Positions 7,535 through 15,414 of a DNA stretch of 33,701 nucleotides are shown here, piece by piece; within the stretch, counting starts at the first letter, position 1; each line of letters starts with the position of its first letter. The position numbers and the translations under genes are program-made. Under the pieces are notes generated by a model. The model ran no database searches. It was not told the origin of the DNA and saw only the letters and a list, made by a program, of their open reading frames with translations. Source of the stretch: Martelella mediterranea. GTDB taxonomy: Bacteria; Pseudomonadota; Alphaproteobacteria; Rhizobiales; Rhizobiaceae. The stretch is taken from the NCBI RefSeq assembly GCF_021021415.1, contig NZ_JAINWJ010000063.1, positions 1 to 33,701 of the forward strand, written 5' to 3'.

Positions 7535-10500
7535 CTACGCCGCGATCGTCTGGGGAGAAGGCGGGACGGTGATCACCGTCCCGTTCGTCATCAGAACGAT
7601 CAGGCCCCGTTCGGCGCCGGTCATGTCGAGATAGGCACGCACCTGAGCCCGATAGTGATCAAGTGTCTCCTGGGTGGGATTCACATCGCTCTTCCAGTCG
7701 ATCACGACGGCTGGCCGACCTTCCGGATCAACCGTAAGTGCGTCCGCGATGCCCGCCGTCGCAACCAGCTCGGCATTCTCCAGCTGAAGGGCATAGACCG
7801 GAAATTCAGCGAGCAATGAGGGACGCAAGGCCGCAACCTCCGACAAGGCCAGCGTTCGCGTCACGCAACCGGCCAGTTCCTCAGGCGAAAGCCCGTTCGC
7901 CGGATCGGAGGCGGGCTCCTCGCCGAGCGCACGGATGAGGTCAGTGGCACGCGCGGTGAGCGCCTCGCCGGCCTCGTCGCATTCCCCTGTCAGGACTTCT
8001 TCCATGAGCTTGTGAAGGATCAGTCCACGCTCGCGCCCGCCCTGGACGGAGGCGGGCGCTTCTGAGTCTGGCGCCGGAGCATCAGCCGAACCGGCCCAGA
8101 TGTCCGGCTCTTCTTCCTGAAGCACCGAACCGATCGCCGTCTCGTCGCGGCTCGGCGCAAGCCAGGTCAGGTGCATCTGCCTTTCGGCAATCGCATTTGC
8201 CTCAGTGGCGAAACTCTCCCGTGTCTGGTCGTTTGCGGCATCGCCTGTCACCGCGATCGGGTCGAGCGGCAGATGCGACACGTCGACGTGAGGGAGATCT
8301 GTCAGGGACAGGTCCACCAGGCCGATCCAGGCTGATTTCGAAGGCGTTACGTCGAGCCGCGGCAAGATCAAGAGTTCCCGGGCGCGGGTTGCCGCGACAT
8401 ACCAGAGCCGGACCCGCTCGCGATCCAGTTCATCCTTCTCTGCCTGCCGCGCCGCGTCGTAACCGGACGGAGGGACACCCAGAACCGGGCAGTAGAAGGT
8501 ATCAGTCTGGCGATCGGTCACGGCGCTGTCGGGCGCTATTACCCCTGTCATGGTGTTGATGGGGATGACGACCGGCCATTCAAGACCTTTCGCGGCATGC
8601 ATCGTGTAGAGGGCAACGGCTTCTTCCTGCGCATCAGGCCGGCCTTCCACCGCGCGGGCCTCATCTGCCCATGCCGCCGTCATTGCCTCGGAAAAGGCCC
8701 GCAGACCCCGTACCGCATAGCTGACGGCGAGGCTGAGATAGAGATCGACATTGGCAAGCGCTCGTTCTGCCTGACCGCGATGCCGCTCCAGAAGAACCGG
8801 GCGTACCCGAAGGACGTCGACGGCCTGCGAAAGAAGATCGTGTGGTGTCGTGCTGTTGGCGCGTTTCTGAAGCGCTTGCAGCCGCTCGATCACATTCCGC
8901 GCCAGCGGATGAACTATTGCCGCGGGATCGATGCCGAGGTCGAGCCGCGGGATCCGGTCGGGTTCTTCTTCCGAACGCGGGAGCGCCCAGGCGATGTCCA
9001 GGAGTTCCTCTTCGCTGAGCCCGACAAGCGGGCCCCGCAGTAGTGCGCCGAGCGCCAGCGTATCACGACGATCGGCGAGAATCCGCGTGATCGCGATAAG
9101 GTCCTGCACTTCCTGCCGGCGAAACAGACCTTTGCCGGCCTGGGTTGCGACCGGGATGCCACGACGCTCAAGGGCTTCTTCATAACGCCAGAGTTCCGCG
9201 CCGGTCGGGGCGAGCAAAGCGATGTCGCCCGGCTGGCACGGCCGTTGTGCACCGGCTTTGCGATCCTGGACCGGATGACTGCCGATCAAGCGTGCGCAAA
9301 GTTCAGCCACCGCTTCGGCTTCGGCGTCGCGTCGCTGCTCGGCGCTGGCCTTGCCGTTCTCGTCAGCGACCGCGATATCGATCGCCGCGACGCAGACGCC
9401 GTCTTCCGGATCGTCGTGGAAGGGATCGAGCGCGGTGAAGCCGGGCTGGCCATCAGCCGATAGAACAGCCTCGAACCGTTGGTTGACGAAAGTGAGGATC
9501 GAGGCACAGGAACGGAAATTGGTCGAGATCGAGACGAGGCCGTCCGCGTCCAGCGTCGAGAAGGCGGTGCGCGCCTGGACATAAGCGCCGACATCCGCGC
9601 CGCGGAAGCGATAGATTGCCTGCTTGGGGTCACCGACCAAGAAGAGTGCGCCCGGCCGAATCCGGAAGCGCGTCCAGTCCTGCGGATCATCACCGGGATC
9701 GCCGCATAGACGCCAGAAGATTTCGGCCTGGAGCGGGTCGGTATCCTGAAACTCGTCGACCAAGACCTTTGAATACCTCTGGCCGAGCGCCTGTCGCACA
9801 GTTTCATGGTCGCGCAACAGGTCACGTGCGGCGTAGATGAGATCGTCGAAATCGAGTTGGGCGCTGGCGCGCTTGTGCTCACGATAGCGCGCAAGGATTG
9901 TGCGTGCTTCGTCGATCAATATCGTAAGGACCTGGCCGGATACCGCCTGGAGCAGTGCGGTCCACGCGGCACAGCACGCCTCATACAGGCCGCTGGCCGT
10001 ATCGTTCAGCCTGTCGCCGTCTGCCTTGGACAGTCCTGCCTGCTTTGCCGCTGCCGCCCATTTGCCCTTCTTGCGGTAGGCGTAAAAGCTGCCCGTCCCG
10101 GTCGTAAGGTCGGGATGCGGGCGTGCAACCAGCAACCCGACGAGCCCGGCGGGTGTGGAACCATCTGCAACTGATGGAAGGGCAGCCGCCATTTCAGAAA
10201 AGCGCGCGGCGAAGACCTCCGTTTCCGGCTCATCGACGCCGGCGCCTTGCATAAAGGCCGAAAGTTCGTCGGCCGCCTGCCGGAAGGCTTGCAGGTGACC
10301 TGCAAAGGGCATCGCTTCCGGTGCGACCAGATTCCTCGACCGCCGGAGGGCTTCGGCGATCTTGTGCATCAGAGCGACGGTCTCTCCCGGGTTATGCAGC
10401 ACCATCTCGGCGAGGACACCGCCCTGATCGCCAGACAATCGTTCGCGCAGCCAGCCATCGACGATTTCGAGGAAGTTGAGATCGGCCTGGTTGCGGTCGA

Positions 10501-10930
10501 TGACCGCTGCGCCCGGATCGATATCCGCTTCCGCCGGGTAGGGCTTGATCAATCGCTGGCAGAAGCCGTGGATGGTCGAACAGGTGATTTCGTCGATCGC
10601 CGTGCTGGCCGACATCAGATTCTCGCGCTGTGCCGCAGACAGTCCCTCCGGCAGGCCGGCGCGGAGCTCCGGTGCGATATGGCCGGCGGCGAGATCTTCG
10701 ACGAAATCCCGAACGCGCAGGAGGAGCTCGCTGGCCGCCAGTTCGGTAAACGTGACCGCGGCGACGGAACTTGGCGCGACACCCTGCGCCAGCATGACAG
10801 CGATCCTGCCGGCCATCACGGCGGTCTTGCCCGATCCCGCGCCGGCCTCAACCAGAATGGATCGGTCGTGACGGCTGATCGCGTCATGCCGGGCGCCATC
10901 ATCATTCAGAACTTTCACGCTGCTCATCAT
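7535..10930 (-). CDS. UvrD/AddA-like helicase-nuclease
   Basis: The 1131-residue protein is an SF1A helicase with a C-terminal RecB-type nuclease, similar in layout to AddA. Visible in order: Walker A 'AGAGSGKT' (29-36), 'STIHGFCQRLI', 'DFDDLIYAARDLL', Walker B 'VLVDEFQDTDPLQ' near 390, 'LFLVGDPKQAIYRFRGADV', 'ISTNFRS' near 470, 'LYTMHAAKGLEWPVV' and 'LWYVAATRAREL'. The nuclease shows 'GIADALTV', 'VVIDWKSD' near 1077 and 'YRAQVRAYL' (Q-x3-Y), so the catalytic D, DxK and helix motif are all present. The start overlaps the AddB-like stop by four bases (ATGA). With its neighbour it forms an AddAB-like pair, but its setting next to BREX argues for defence rather than housekeeping recombination. 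Confidence 0.85.
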   Translation of the reverse strand: MMSSVKVLNDDGARHDAISRHDRSILVEAGAGSGKTAVMAGRIAVMLAQGVAPSSVAAVTFTELAASELLLRVRDFVEDLAAGHIAPELRAGLPEGLSAAQRENLMSASTAIDEITCSTIHGFCQRLIKPYPAEADIDPGAAVIDRNQADLNFLEIVDGWLRERLSGDQGGVLAEMVLHNPGETVALMHKIAEALRRSRNLVAPEAMPFAGHLQAFRQAADELSAFMQGAGVDEPETEVFAARFSEMAAALPSVADGSTPAGLVGLLVARPHPDLTTGTGSFYAYRKKGKWAAAAKQAGLSKADGDRLNDTASGLYEACCAAWTALLQAVSGQVLTILIDEARTILARYREHKRASAQLDFDDLIYAARDLLRDHETVRQALGQRYSKVLVDEFQDTDPLQAEIFWRLCGDPGDDPQDWTRFRIRPGALFLVGDPKQAIYRFRGADVGAYVQARTAFSTLDADGLVSISTNFRSCASILTFVNQRFEAVLSADGQPGFTALDPFHDDPEDGVCVAAIDIAVADENGKASAEQRRDAEAEAVAELCARLIGSHPVQDRKAGAQRPCQPGDIALLAPTGAELWRYEEALERRGIPVATQAGKGLFRRQEVQDLIAITRILADRRDTLALGALLRGPLVGLSEEELLDIAWALPRSEEEPDRIPRLDLGIDPAAIVHPLARNVIERLQALQKRANSTTPHDLLSQAVDVLRVRPVLLERHRGQAERALANVDLYLSLAVSYAVRGLRAFSEAMTAAWADEARAVEGRPDAQEEAVALYTMHAAKGLEWPVVIPINTMTGVIAPDSAVTDRQTDTFYCPVLGVPPSGYDAARQAEKDELDRERVRLWYVAATRARELLILPRLDVTPSKSAWIGLVDLSLTDLPHVDVSHLPLDPIAVTGDAANDQTRESFATEANAIAERQMHLTWLAPSRDETAIGSVLQEEEPDIWAGSADAPAPDSEAPASVQGGRERGLILHKLMEEVLTGECDEAGEALTARATDLIRALGEEPASDPANGLSPEELAGCVTRTLALSEVAALRPSLLAEFPVYALQLENAELVATAGIADALTVDPEGRPAVVIDWKSDVNPTQETLDHYRAQVRAYLDMTGAERGLIVLMTNGTVITVPPSPQTIAA
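7562..7583. repeat. Perfect 22-bp palindrome near the 3' end of the UvrD-like gene
   Basis: The half-site CGGGACGGTGA is followed directly by its exact reverse complement. It lies in the last codons of the UvrD-like gene (encoding TVITVP), about 40 bases before the start of the SF2 helicase gene on the minus strand. As RNA it would fold into a strong hairpin between the two genes; as DNA it could bind a dimeric protein. By chance about 0.01 such palindromes would be expected in a window of this size under equal base use. Confidence 0.6.
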
Positions 10931-13581
10931 TCCGCCTCCCAGATCGGCGCGACCTCGCTGAGCCGCTCGGTCGAGGCGGCTTGTTTGCGTTTGCAGTAGG
11001 TGGCGCCTGCGTTTGCCGGCAGGGCAAAGGCGAGATCGTCATAGTCGCTTCCCGTATCCGGCCCGGGCAGTGCCGCGCCGCTGGCCAATGCGGTTCTCGC
11101 CGCCCGCAGGTATGCCTTGATTTCCGCCAGGACGATGTCCGGCTCGTCGAGCTGGAGATCAAGCGGTTCACGCGGATAGAGCAGCGAGGCGCTGATCGCG
11201 ATGTGGTCGCCCAGGAGCGCCTTGACGGCGAAGGCATAAAGGCAACGCTGAAGCTCGCGGCCGCCGTTCACGCGTATGTCGCCTTTGGGCGGCTTGCCGG
11301 TCTTGTAGTCGCGCACGAGTGCCCGGCTGCCGTCATCAGCGATGTCGAGCCGGTCGATATAGCCGGCAATGTGAAATCCGGTGTCGGGGATGATCACCGG
11401 CACACTGGCGTCCCAGGGCAGTGCCGCCTCCGACTTGGGCTCGGACCCGCCGAACGGGACTTCGCCAAAGGATCGGCTGCCCGGCAAATGATCATTGCCA
11501 TAGGCAAGCGCCTGTCCGGCAAGAGCGCGCGCGTCCCCGAGCGTGCGGCCCCAGATAACAGCGGGCGGAACGGGCCGCTCGCTTTCCCACTCGGCAGCCA
11601 CCGCACCAGCGGCTTCGTCTACCGCAGCCTGAATGGCAGCCACGTCGGCCGACGCCAGGCCGCCCGTCGCTTCGAGGTTTCGCAGGGCGCGGTCGAGCAC
11701 CAGATGGATGAGGTCGCCGGTTTGCAGGGCGTCAAGCACGAGCGGCTCGGCACTGCCTTGCGGGGATTTCCAACCGAGAGCATAGCGCCAGAGGAAATTG
11801 AGGGGGCTGCGCAGCAGTGTCTTGAGCGAGCTCGCCGACTGGGTCCGCTGGAGGATCGCGAGAACCAAAGGATGATCGGACCTGACCAGGCCATCATGAG
11901 CTGTCACATCGGCCATGCGCCAATCGCGCCAGCAGGAACGCGCACTCAATGCCTGGGGATCGGCGGCGAATTCCTGCGGCCGCGCCATCAGCCGGTCGGT
12001 TTCACTGAAGGCATGGGCGGGAACGGCGTTGCGCCGCAGATAGGCTTCCTCGTCATAGGTGGCGAGGAGGGGGCTGCGACCCAAGAGCCGGCCGTCGCTG
12101 TCGCGTCGGGCGCGGGAGAAGACGACGTCGCTGCCCGTAGTGGCGAGGATCGTATCAAAGTCACGGCGATCTGCCAGACTGACGGGAAGCGGGTCGAGTT
12201 CGTCCGTTGGAATGATGTGGTCCGGGATCAGCCGATCTTCGGCGATCCCGCGTGGCCAGCGGGAGGAATTGAGACCGATCAGCCGAGCGAAGCGTCGCGG
12301 CGACGCGGCGAGGGCGCTGGCCGGCATCCAGGCCACGCAGACGGAGGCCTCGAGCCCGTCATCCAGTTTCAGTGATTCCAGCGTGCTGTCGATCGCGCCG
12401 GCGGGCCCTGCCAGTAGGGCTTTGCGCCAGATCGACAATGCCCGGCCCTTGAGGAAGGCTTCACCGATCTCCTGTGCCGCGTCCGGTCCCTTTGCCAGCA
12501 GATCGACCGCAGCACGCAGCACCGGGGCGTGATCCATGCCGTCGGGCCAGTCGTCCGGCGCGAGGCGCGCCAGCAGTTGGTTCCAGGCGGACGGCGTTGA
12601 CAGGGGTGCATCGCTTGGAAGGACGCGCATCCAGCCATCGGGAAGGGAAGCCAGAGGTGCAGAATCGCGGCACAGGGCGGCGAGACGGCGCAAGCGCGAC
12701 TGCGAAAGCCCGCGCACGACGATGTCGGCGAGTGCCGCTGCCGCTTGTCCGTCACGTGTGGTGACGGCCGGGACGCCATGAACGAAATGAAAATCGATAC
12801 TGGCATCGGCGCGCAGCGCGAGAAAGTGATCGTCGTAGTCGGCCGGCGACGCGGTGGCGATGGCAATGTCGGCGGGCGATACGCCCGACGCGAGCAGCGA
12901 CCGAACCCAACGCAGTGTCTCGACTGCCTCATGGTAAGCGGTCGCGGCGCTGACGGATCGAATGGCCGGCGCCTCGGCGTCACCCCGAGCGACAGCAACG
13001 CCGCTTTCCTTGAGCCAGGCCGGGACAGGGCGAGGACCTGACGTCCATTGCATGGGGATGTGCTCGGCGAGCGCCTTCAGCAGAGGCCGCCAGCAGGGAG
13101 ACAGTTCGGTCAGTCCGACGATTTCCATCGAGCCGAATATGGCGGGCGCATGGGTGATCTGGCTGATGGCTGCTGCGACAATATCGACCGGACGCATCAT
13201 TCCGCCCGGAAGTTCGGTGAGAACAGCGGCCTCCAGGCGAGCGATGGCTTCAAGTCTTGGATGATCAGCTGACCGGGAGGCAAGATCGATACCGGCCCGC
13301 CACGCCTTGTGCAGTGTATCGGCGGCCGCGCCGATCATGCCCGGCAGCATCTTGATATCTTCCAGTTCGCCCATCGGTGTTTCAGGGAGGGCCGTCTGGA
13401 TCGCCGCGCGCAGGCTTTCTTCGTCGATTGCGCGGGCGAAGCCGCCCGCGAGCCGCACCGCGGCTTGTTCGAACGACATGATCTGGAGGCCATGTTGACC
13501 GCCGCGGGCCGCCGCAAGGCGGGCCTCCCGCATTGCCAGGCGACCATACACGACGAGGGTGGATCGCTTCGCGGCCGTCAT
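10927..13581 (-). CDS. AddB-like PD-(D/E)XK nuclease without helicase P-loop
   Basis: The 884-residue product matches the layout of AddB/RecC-like subunits. The N-terminal region begins 'STLVVYGRLAMREA', where a P-loop would sit in AddB, but no GxGKT is present. The C-terminal nuclease contains 'IAGYIDRLDIADDG' near residue 743, 'LVRDYKTGKPP' near 757 and 'ELQRCLYAFAV' (Q-x3-Y), so the catalytic set is complete. Classical AddB has four Cys residues binding an Fe-S cluster around the nuclease. Here the usual 'CP-x-x-F' position reads 'SPLNFLWRYALGW' and only one late Cys is seen, so the cluster is probably absent. GGGGGA precedes the start at good spacing. The gene starts 18 bases after the small-protein stop and overlaps the UvrD-like gene by four bases. 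Confidence 0.8.
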   Translation of the reverse strand: MTAAKRSTLVVYGRLAMREARLAAARGGQHGLQIMSFEQAAVRLAGGFARAIDEESLRAAIQTALPETPMGELEDIKMLPGMIGAAADTLHKAWRAGIDLASRSADHPRLEAIARLEAAVLTELPGGMMRPVDIVAAAISQITHAPAIFGSMEIVGLTELSPCWRPLLKALAEHIPMQWTSGPRPVPAWLKESGVAVARGDAEAPAIRSVSAATAYHEAVETLRWVRSLLASGVSPADIAIATASPADYDDHFLALRADASIDFHFVHGVPAVTTRDGQAAAALADIVVRGLSQSRLRRLAALCRDSAPLASLPDGWMRVLPSDAPLSTPSAWNQLLARLAPDDWPDGMDHAPVLRAAVDLLAKGPDAAQEIGEAFLKGRALSIWRKALLAGPAGAIDSTLESLKLDDGLEASVCVAWMPASALAASPRRFARLIGLNSSRWPRGIAEDRLIPDHIIPTDELDPLPVSLADRRDFDTILATTGSDVVFSRARRDSDGRLLGRSPLLATYDEEAYLRRNAVPAHAFSETDRLMARPQEFAADPQALSARSCWRDWRMADVTAHDGLVRSDHPLVLAILQRTQSASSLKTLLRSPLNFLWRYALGWKSPQGSAEPLVLDALQTGDLIHLVLDRALRNLEATGGLASADVAAIQAAVDEAAGAVAAEWESERPVPPAVIWGRTLGDARALAGQALAYGNDHLPGSRSFGEVPFGGSEPKSEAALPWDASVPVIIPDTGFHIAGYIDRLDIADDGSRALVRDYKTGKPPKGDIRVNGGRELQRCLYAFAVKALLGDHIAISASLLYPREPLDLQLDEPDIVLAEIKAYLRAARTALASGAALPGPDTGSDYDDLAFALPANAGATYCKRKQAASTERLSEVAPIWEAE

Positions 13582-13599
13582 TGCTTCCCCCTTTCCGGG

Positions 13600-13743
13600 T
13601 TACTTCTTGTTCGGACGCTGGGTCAGCGCCGACGCTGCCGCGCTCTTGGCGGCCTTGCTGCTTTTCGGGTCCCGCAAGACCATTGCGGCTGCACTCGCCG
13701 CCTTCTTGCTGGTTACCTCACGATTCGTACGACGCTTCGGCAT
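13600..13743 (-). CDS. Small basic conserved protein, first gene of helicase-nuclease operon
   Basis: This 47-residue, Lys/Arg/Ala-rich protein begins 'MPKRRTNREVTSKKAAS' and contains 'VLRDPKSSKAAKSAA'. AAGGAG lies 7 nt before the ATG, a strong ribosome-binding site, and the stop is 18 nt before the AddB-like gene. From memory, short proteins of this pattern are widespread in proteobacteria as uncharacterised products, but I cannot name a family. No membrane segment, Cys or enzyme motif is visible. Its leading position suggests a regulatory or accessory role for the helicase-nuclease proteins, for example a DNA-binding or inhibitory partner. A longer frame upstream of this ATG exists, but it reads across the divergent control region and is unlikely to be used. 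Confidence 0.65.
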   Translation of the reverse strand: MPKRRTNREVTSKKAASAAAMVLRDPKSSKAAKSAAASALTQRPNKK

Positions 13744-13778
13744 TCTGCCTCTCCTTCCGAATCTCCTAATCGCCGCCA

Positions 13779-13807
13779 TTGACGATCGTTCAAGATGGGA
13801 ATAATAG
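13779..13807 (+). promoter_or_regulatory. Candidate promoter of the BREX operon
   Basis: TTGACG (13779-13784) and TAATAG (13802-13807) are separated by 17 nt. The -35 box is good and the -10 box poor, so the call is tentative. Transcription would start near 13814, about 60 nt before brxR and just upstream of the inverted repeat at 13819-13852, where a bound repressor could block it. Confidence 0.35.
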
Positions 13808-13833
13808 TTATACGGATTGATGGGATATGTCCA
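13807..13833 (-). promoter_or_regulatory. Candidate promoter of the helicase-nuclease operon
   Basis: On the minus strand TGGACA (13833-13828) and TATAAC (13812-13807) are separated by 15 nt, shorter than ideal. The boxes match well. The -35 box lies inside the inverted repeat at 13819-13852, and the -10 box touches the last base of the candidate BREX -10 on the other strand. This would give a leader of about 55 nt before the small-protein gene. Confidence 0.3.
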
Positions 13834-13852
13834 TATACTTTTTATCCCCATC
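13819..13852. promoter_or_regulatory. Inverted repeat, candidate BrxR operator
   Basis: The outer arms are GATGGGATA (13819-13827) and TATCCCCATC (13843-13852), complementary apart from one inserted base. An inner repeat, ATATG and CATAT with 2 nt between them, spans 13825-13836. It lies between the two divergent operons, 21 bases upstream of brxR. BrxR-type WYL regulators are known to bind inverted repeats upstream of their own gene, so this is a plausible autoregulatory site. Because it overlaps the minus-strand -35 candidate, it could also control the divergent operon. Confidence 0.5.
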
Positions 13853-13873
13853 GTGGAATCGAAGGTAGGCGGC

Positions 13874-14797
13874 ATGAAAGAAGGCGTTACGGCTTTGAAG
13901 TGGGGGGTGGAGCGTCGGCTCGAATTCATCGAGTTTCGATTGTTCTGGGAAGGCGGTGTGAACCGCTCTGACATTATCGAAATGTTCGACGTGTCGGTTC
14001 CGCAGGCGTCAAAAGATCTGACACTGTATCAGGAGAGAGCGCCCCAGAACGCTGTCTACGACAAGAGCGCGAAGCGTTATGTCGCGAGTTCGCAGTTCTC
14101 GCCGATATTCTTGAAGCCGGATCCGGATGGCTACCTGTCGCGCCTAAGGTCTCTGAAGGAAGGCCTCGCCGATCCAGGGGAATCCTGGATATCGAGTCCG
14201 CCGGAGACTGACATCGCGCTGACGCCGCGCCGTGAAGTAGATTCGGATGTGCTGAAAGCGGTCCTGCAAGCTGTGCGCGAGACCCGCTCTATCGAAGTCT
14301 ACTATCAGTCGATGGGAAGCAGGCGAACCGACCCGATGTGGCGGCGGATGACACCTCATGCATTCGGCTATGACAGCTTTCGGTGGCACGTTCGTGGCTA
14401 CTGCCATATTGATGAAAAATATAAGGATTTCCTTCTGCCGCGCATCCTCGGCGTCCGCGACATGGATGTCCCCGGCCCGGGGGGCGATCAGGATACCTTG
14501 TGGAAGAAGACCTTTGATATTGAGATCGGTCCCCATCCCGGACTGACTCCCAGTCAACGCGCGGTCGTCGCGAAAGACTATGGCATGACGAATGATCGTG
14601 CCGTCCTTTCGGTGCGGTATGCGATGCTGTTCTATGTACTCAAGCGGCTAGGCCTGCTCGGAGACGCGAGCCAGCAGAATCCGCGCACCCAGCATATTGT
14701 AGCTCTCAATCCCCACGAGACCGAGCGCGCGCTCCAGCGAGCGGATTTCGAGTTCGGAGAAGTCGAACAGTCTGCCAAGGCGGCTGGAGGCGTTTGA
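13874..14797 (+). CDS. brxR: BrxR-like WYL-domain transcriptional regulator
   Basis: The 307-residue protein has the BrxR three-part layout. The N-terminal winged helix-turn-helix (residues about 13-55) includes 'GGVNRSDIIEMFDVSVPQAS'. The WYL domain (about 130-210) has 'SIEVYYQSMGSRR' and the signature variant 'RWHVRGYC' near 171. A C-terminal WCX-like extension follows. BrxR proteins are DNA-binding repressors located at the head of many BREX loci, and the WYL domain may sense a ligand or nucleic acid. The ATG at 13874 is chosen because AGGTAGG lies just upstream; a longer frame from 13817 would read through the candidate operator. The stop overlaps the brxA start by one base (TGATG), so it leads the BREX operon. 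Confidence 0.85.
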   Translation: MKEGVTALKWGVERRLEFIEFRLFWEGGVNRSDIIEMFDVSVPQASKDLTLYQERAPQNAVYDKSAKRYVASSQFSPIFLKPDPDGYLSRLRSLKEGLADPGESWISSPPETDIALTPRREVDSDVLKAVLQAVRETRSIEVYYQSMGSRRTDPMWRRMTPHAFGYDSFRWHVRGYCHIDEKYKDFLLPRILGVRDMDVPGPGGDQDTLWKKTFDIEIGPHPGLTPSQRAVVAKDYGMTNDRAVLSVRYAMLFYVLKRLGLLGDASQQNPRTQHIVALNPHETERALQRADFEFGEVEQSAKAAGGV

Positions 14798-15414
14798 TGG
14801 ACGGGCTTCAGGAAAAACCCTACTTGATGTCTTTCGGGACTGGCGGTCTCTACATCAACGAGAGCGTCGACATAGCTCGCCTACATGACGACGACGACTG
14901 GGACGCCACGGCGCTTCGTGCGCAAGAGCGCGGGGTGTTCCCAGTTCGCAAAGCCAGCTCTGCGCGCCGGTCCGTTCGAGAGATCGTAAATCGCCTGAAA
15001 CACCTTTCTCCGGAAGGATTGGTGCTACTTGTCGACGGCAATCGGAGCGAACAGGCGGCGCTTCTCTGGCTCGCGACTTGCCGGACCTACAGGTTCATTT
15101 CCGAGTTTGCCGTCGAGGTGCTGGGAGACAGGTTTCTGTCATTGCGGACAGGTCTCTCCTACAGTGATTTTGATGCTTTCTTGTCCGCCAAGGAGGAGTG
15201 GTCTCCAAAGTTGGCAGCGCTGTCTGCTTCCACTCGCGCAAAACTTCGCGCGGTACTGTTCCGACTGATGCGCGAGGCAGAGATCCTGTCGCAGGATGAT
15301 CGGATACTCGGAGCGATGTTGTCGCCGCGCGTGCTGGCCATCATCCACGCCGAGAACCCCGAGGAACTTCGATATTTCCCTGGGGCCGAACGACAGGCGG
15401 GGAGGACAGGATAG
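14797..15414 (+). CDS. brxA: BrxA (DUF1819 family) BREX protein
   Basis: The 205-residue protein matches BrxA/DUF1819: 'YLMSFGTGGLYINESVDIA' near the N-terminus, 'LSPEGLVLLVDGNRSEQAALLW' near residue 70 and 'YRFISEFAVEVL' near 95. BrxA is a small, mainly helical DNA-binding protein of type I BREX; its exact role is not settled. The start is the ATG at 14797, with GGAGG 6 nt upstream and overlapping the brxR stop. A TTG three bases earlier is less likely. The end overlaps the brxB GTG start by one base. The position directly before brxB and brxC is the standard type I order. Confidence 0.9.
   Translation: MDGLQEKPYLMSFGTGGLYINESVDIARLHDDDDWDATALRAQERGVFPVRKASSARRSVREIVNRLKHLSPEGLVLLVDGNRSEQAALLWLATCRTYRFISEFAVEVLGDRFLSLRTGLSYSDFDAFLSAKEEWSPKLAALSASTRAKLRAVLFRLMREAEILSQDDRILGAMLSPRVLAIIHAENPEELRYFPGAERQAGRTG

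Noticed and set aside
7535-13581. Housekeeping AddAB or RecBCD recombination genes
   Set aside because: The setting inside a defence island, coupling to an SF2 helicase and small protein, and loss of the AddB P-loop and Fe-S cysteines argue against it, though phylogeny was not done.
13817-13873. Longer brxR start
   Set aside because: It would translate the candidate operator and lacks a good ribosome-binding site; the ATG at 13874 has one.
13744-13974. N-terminal extension of the 47-residue protein to 124 residues
   Set aside because: It would cross the divergent promoter region and overlap brxR antisense. The ATG at 13743 has a strong AAGGAG site, and similarity-like composition begins there.
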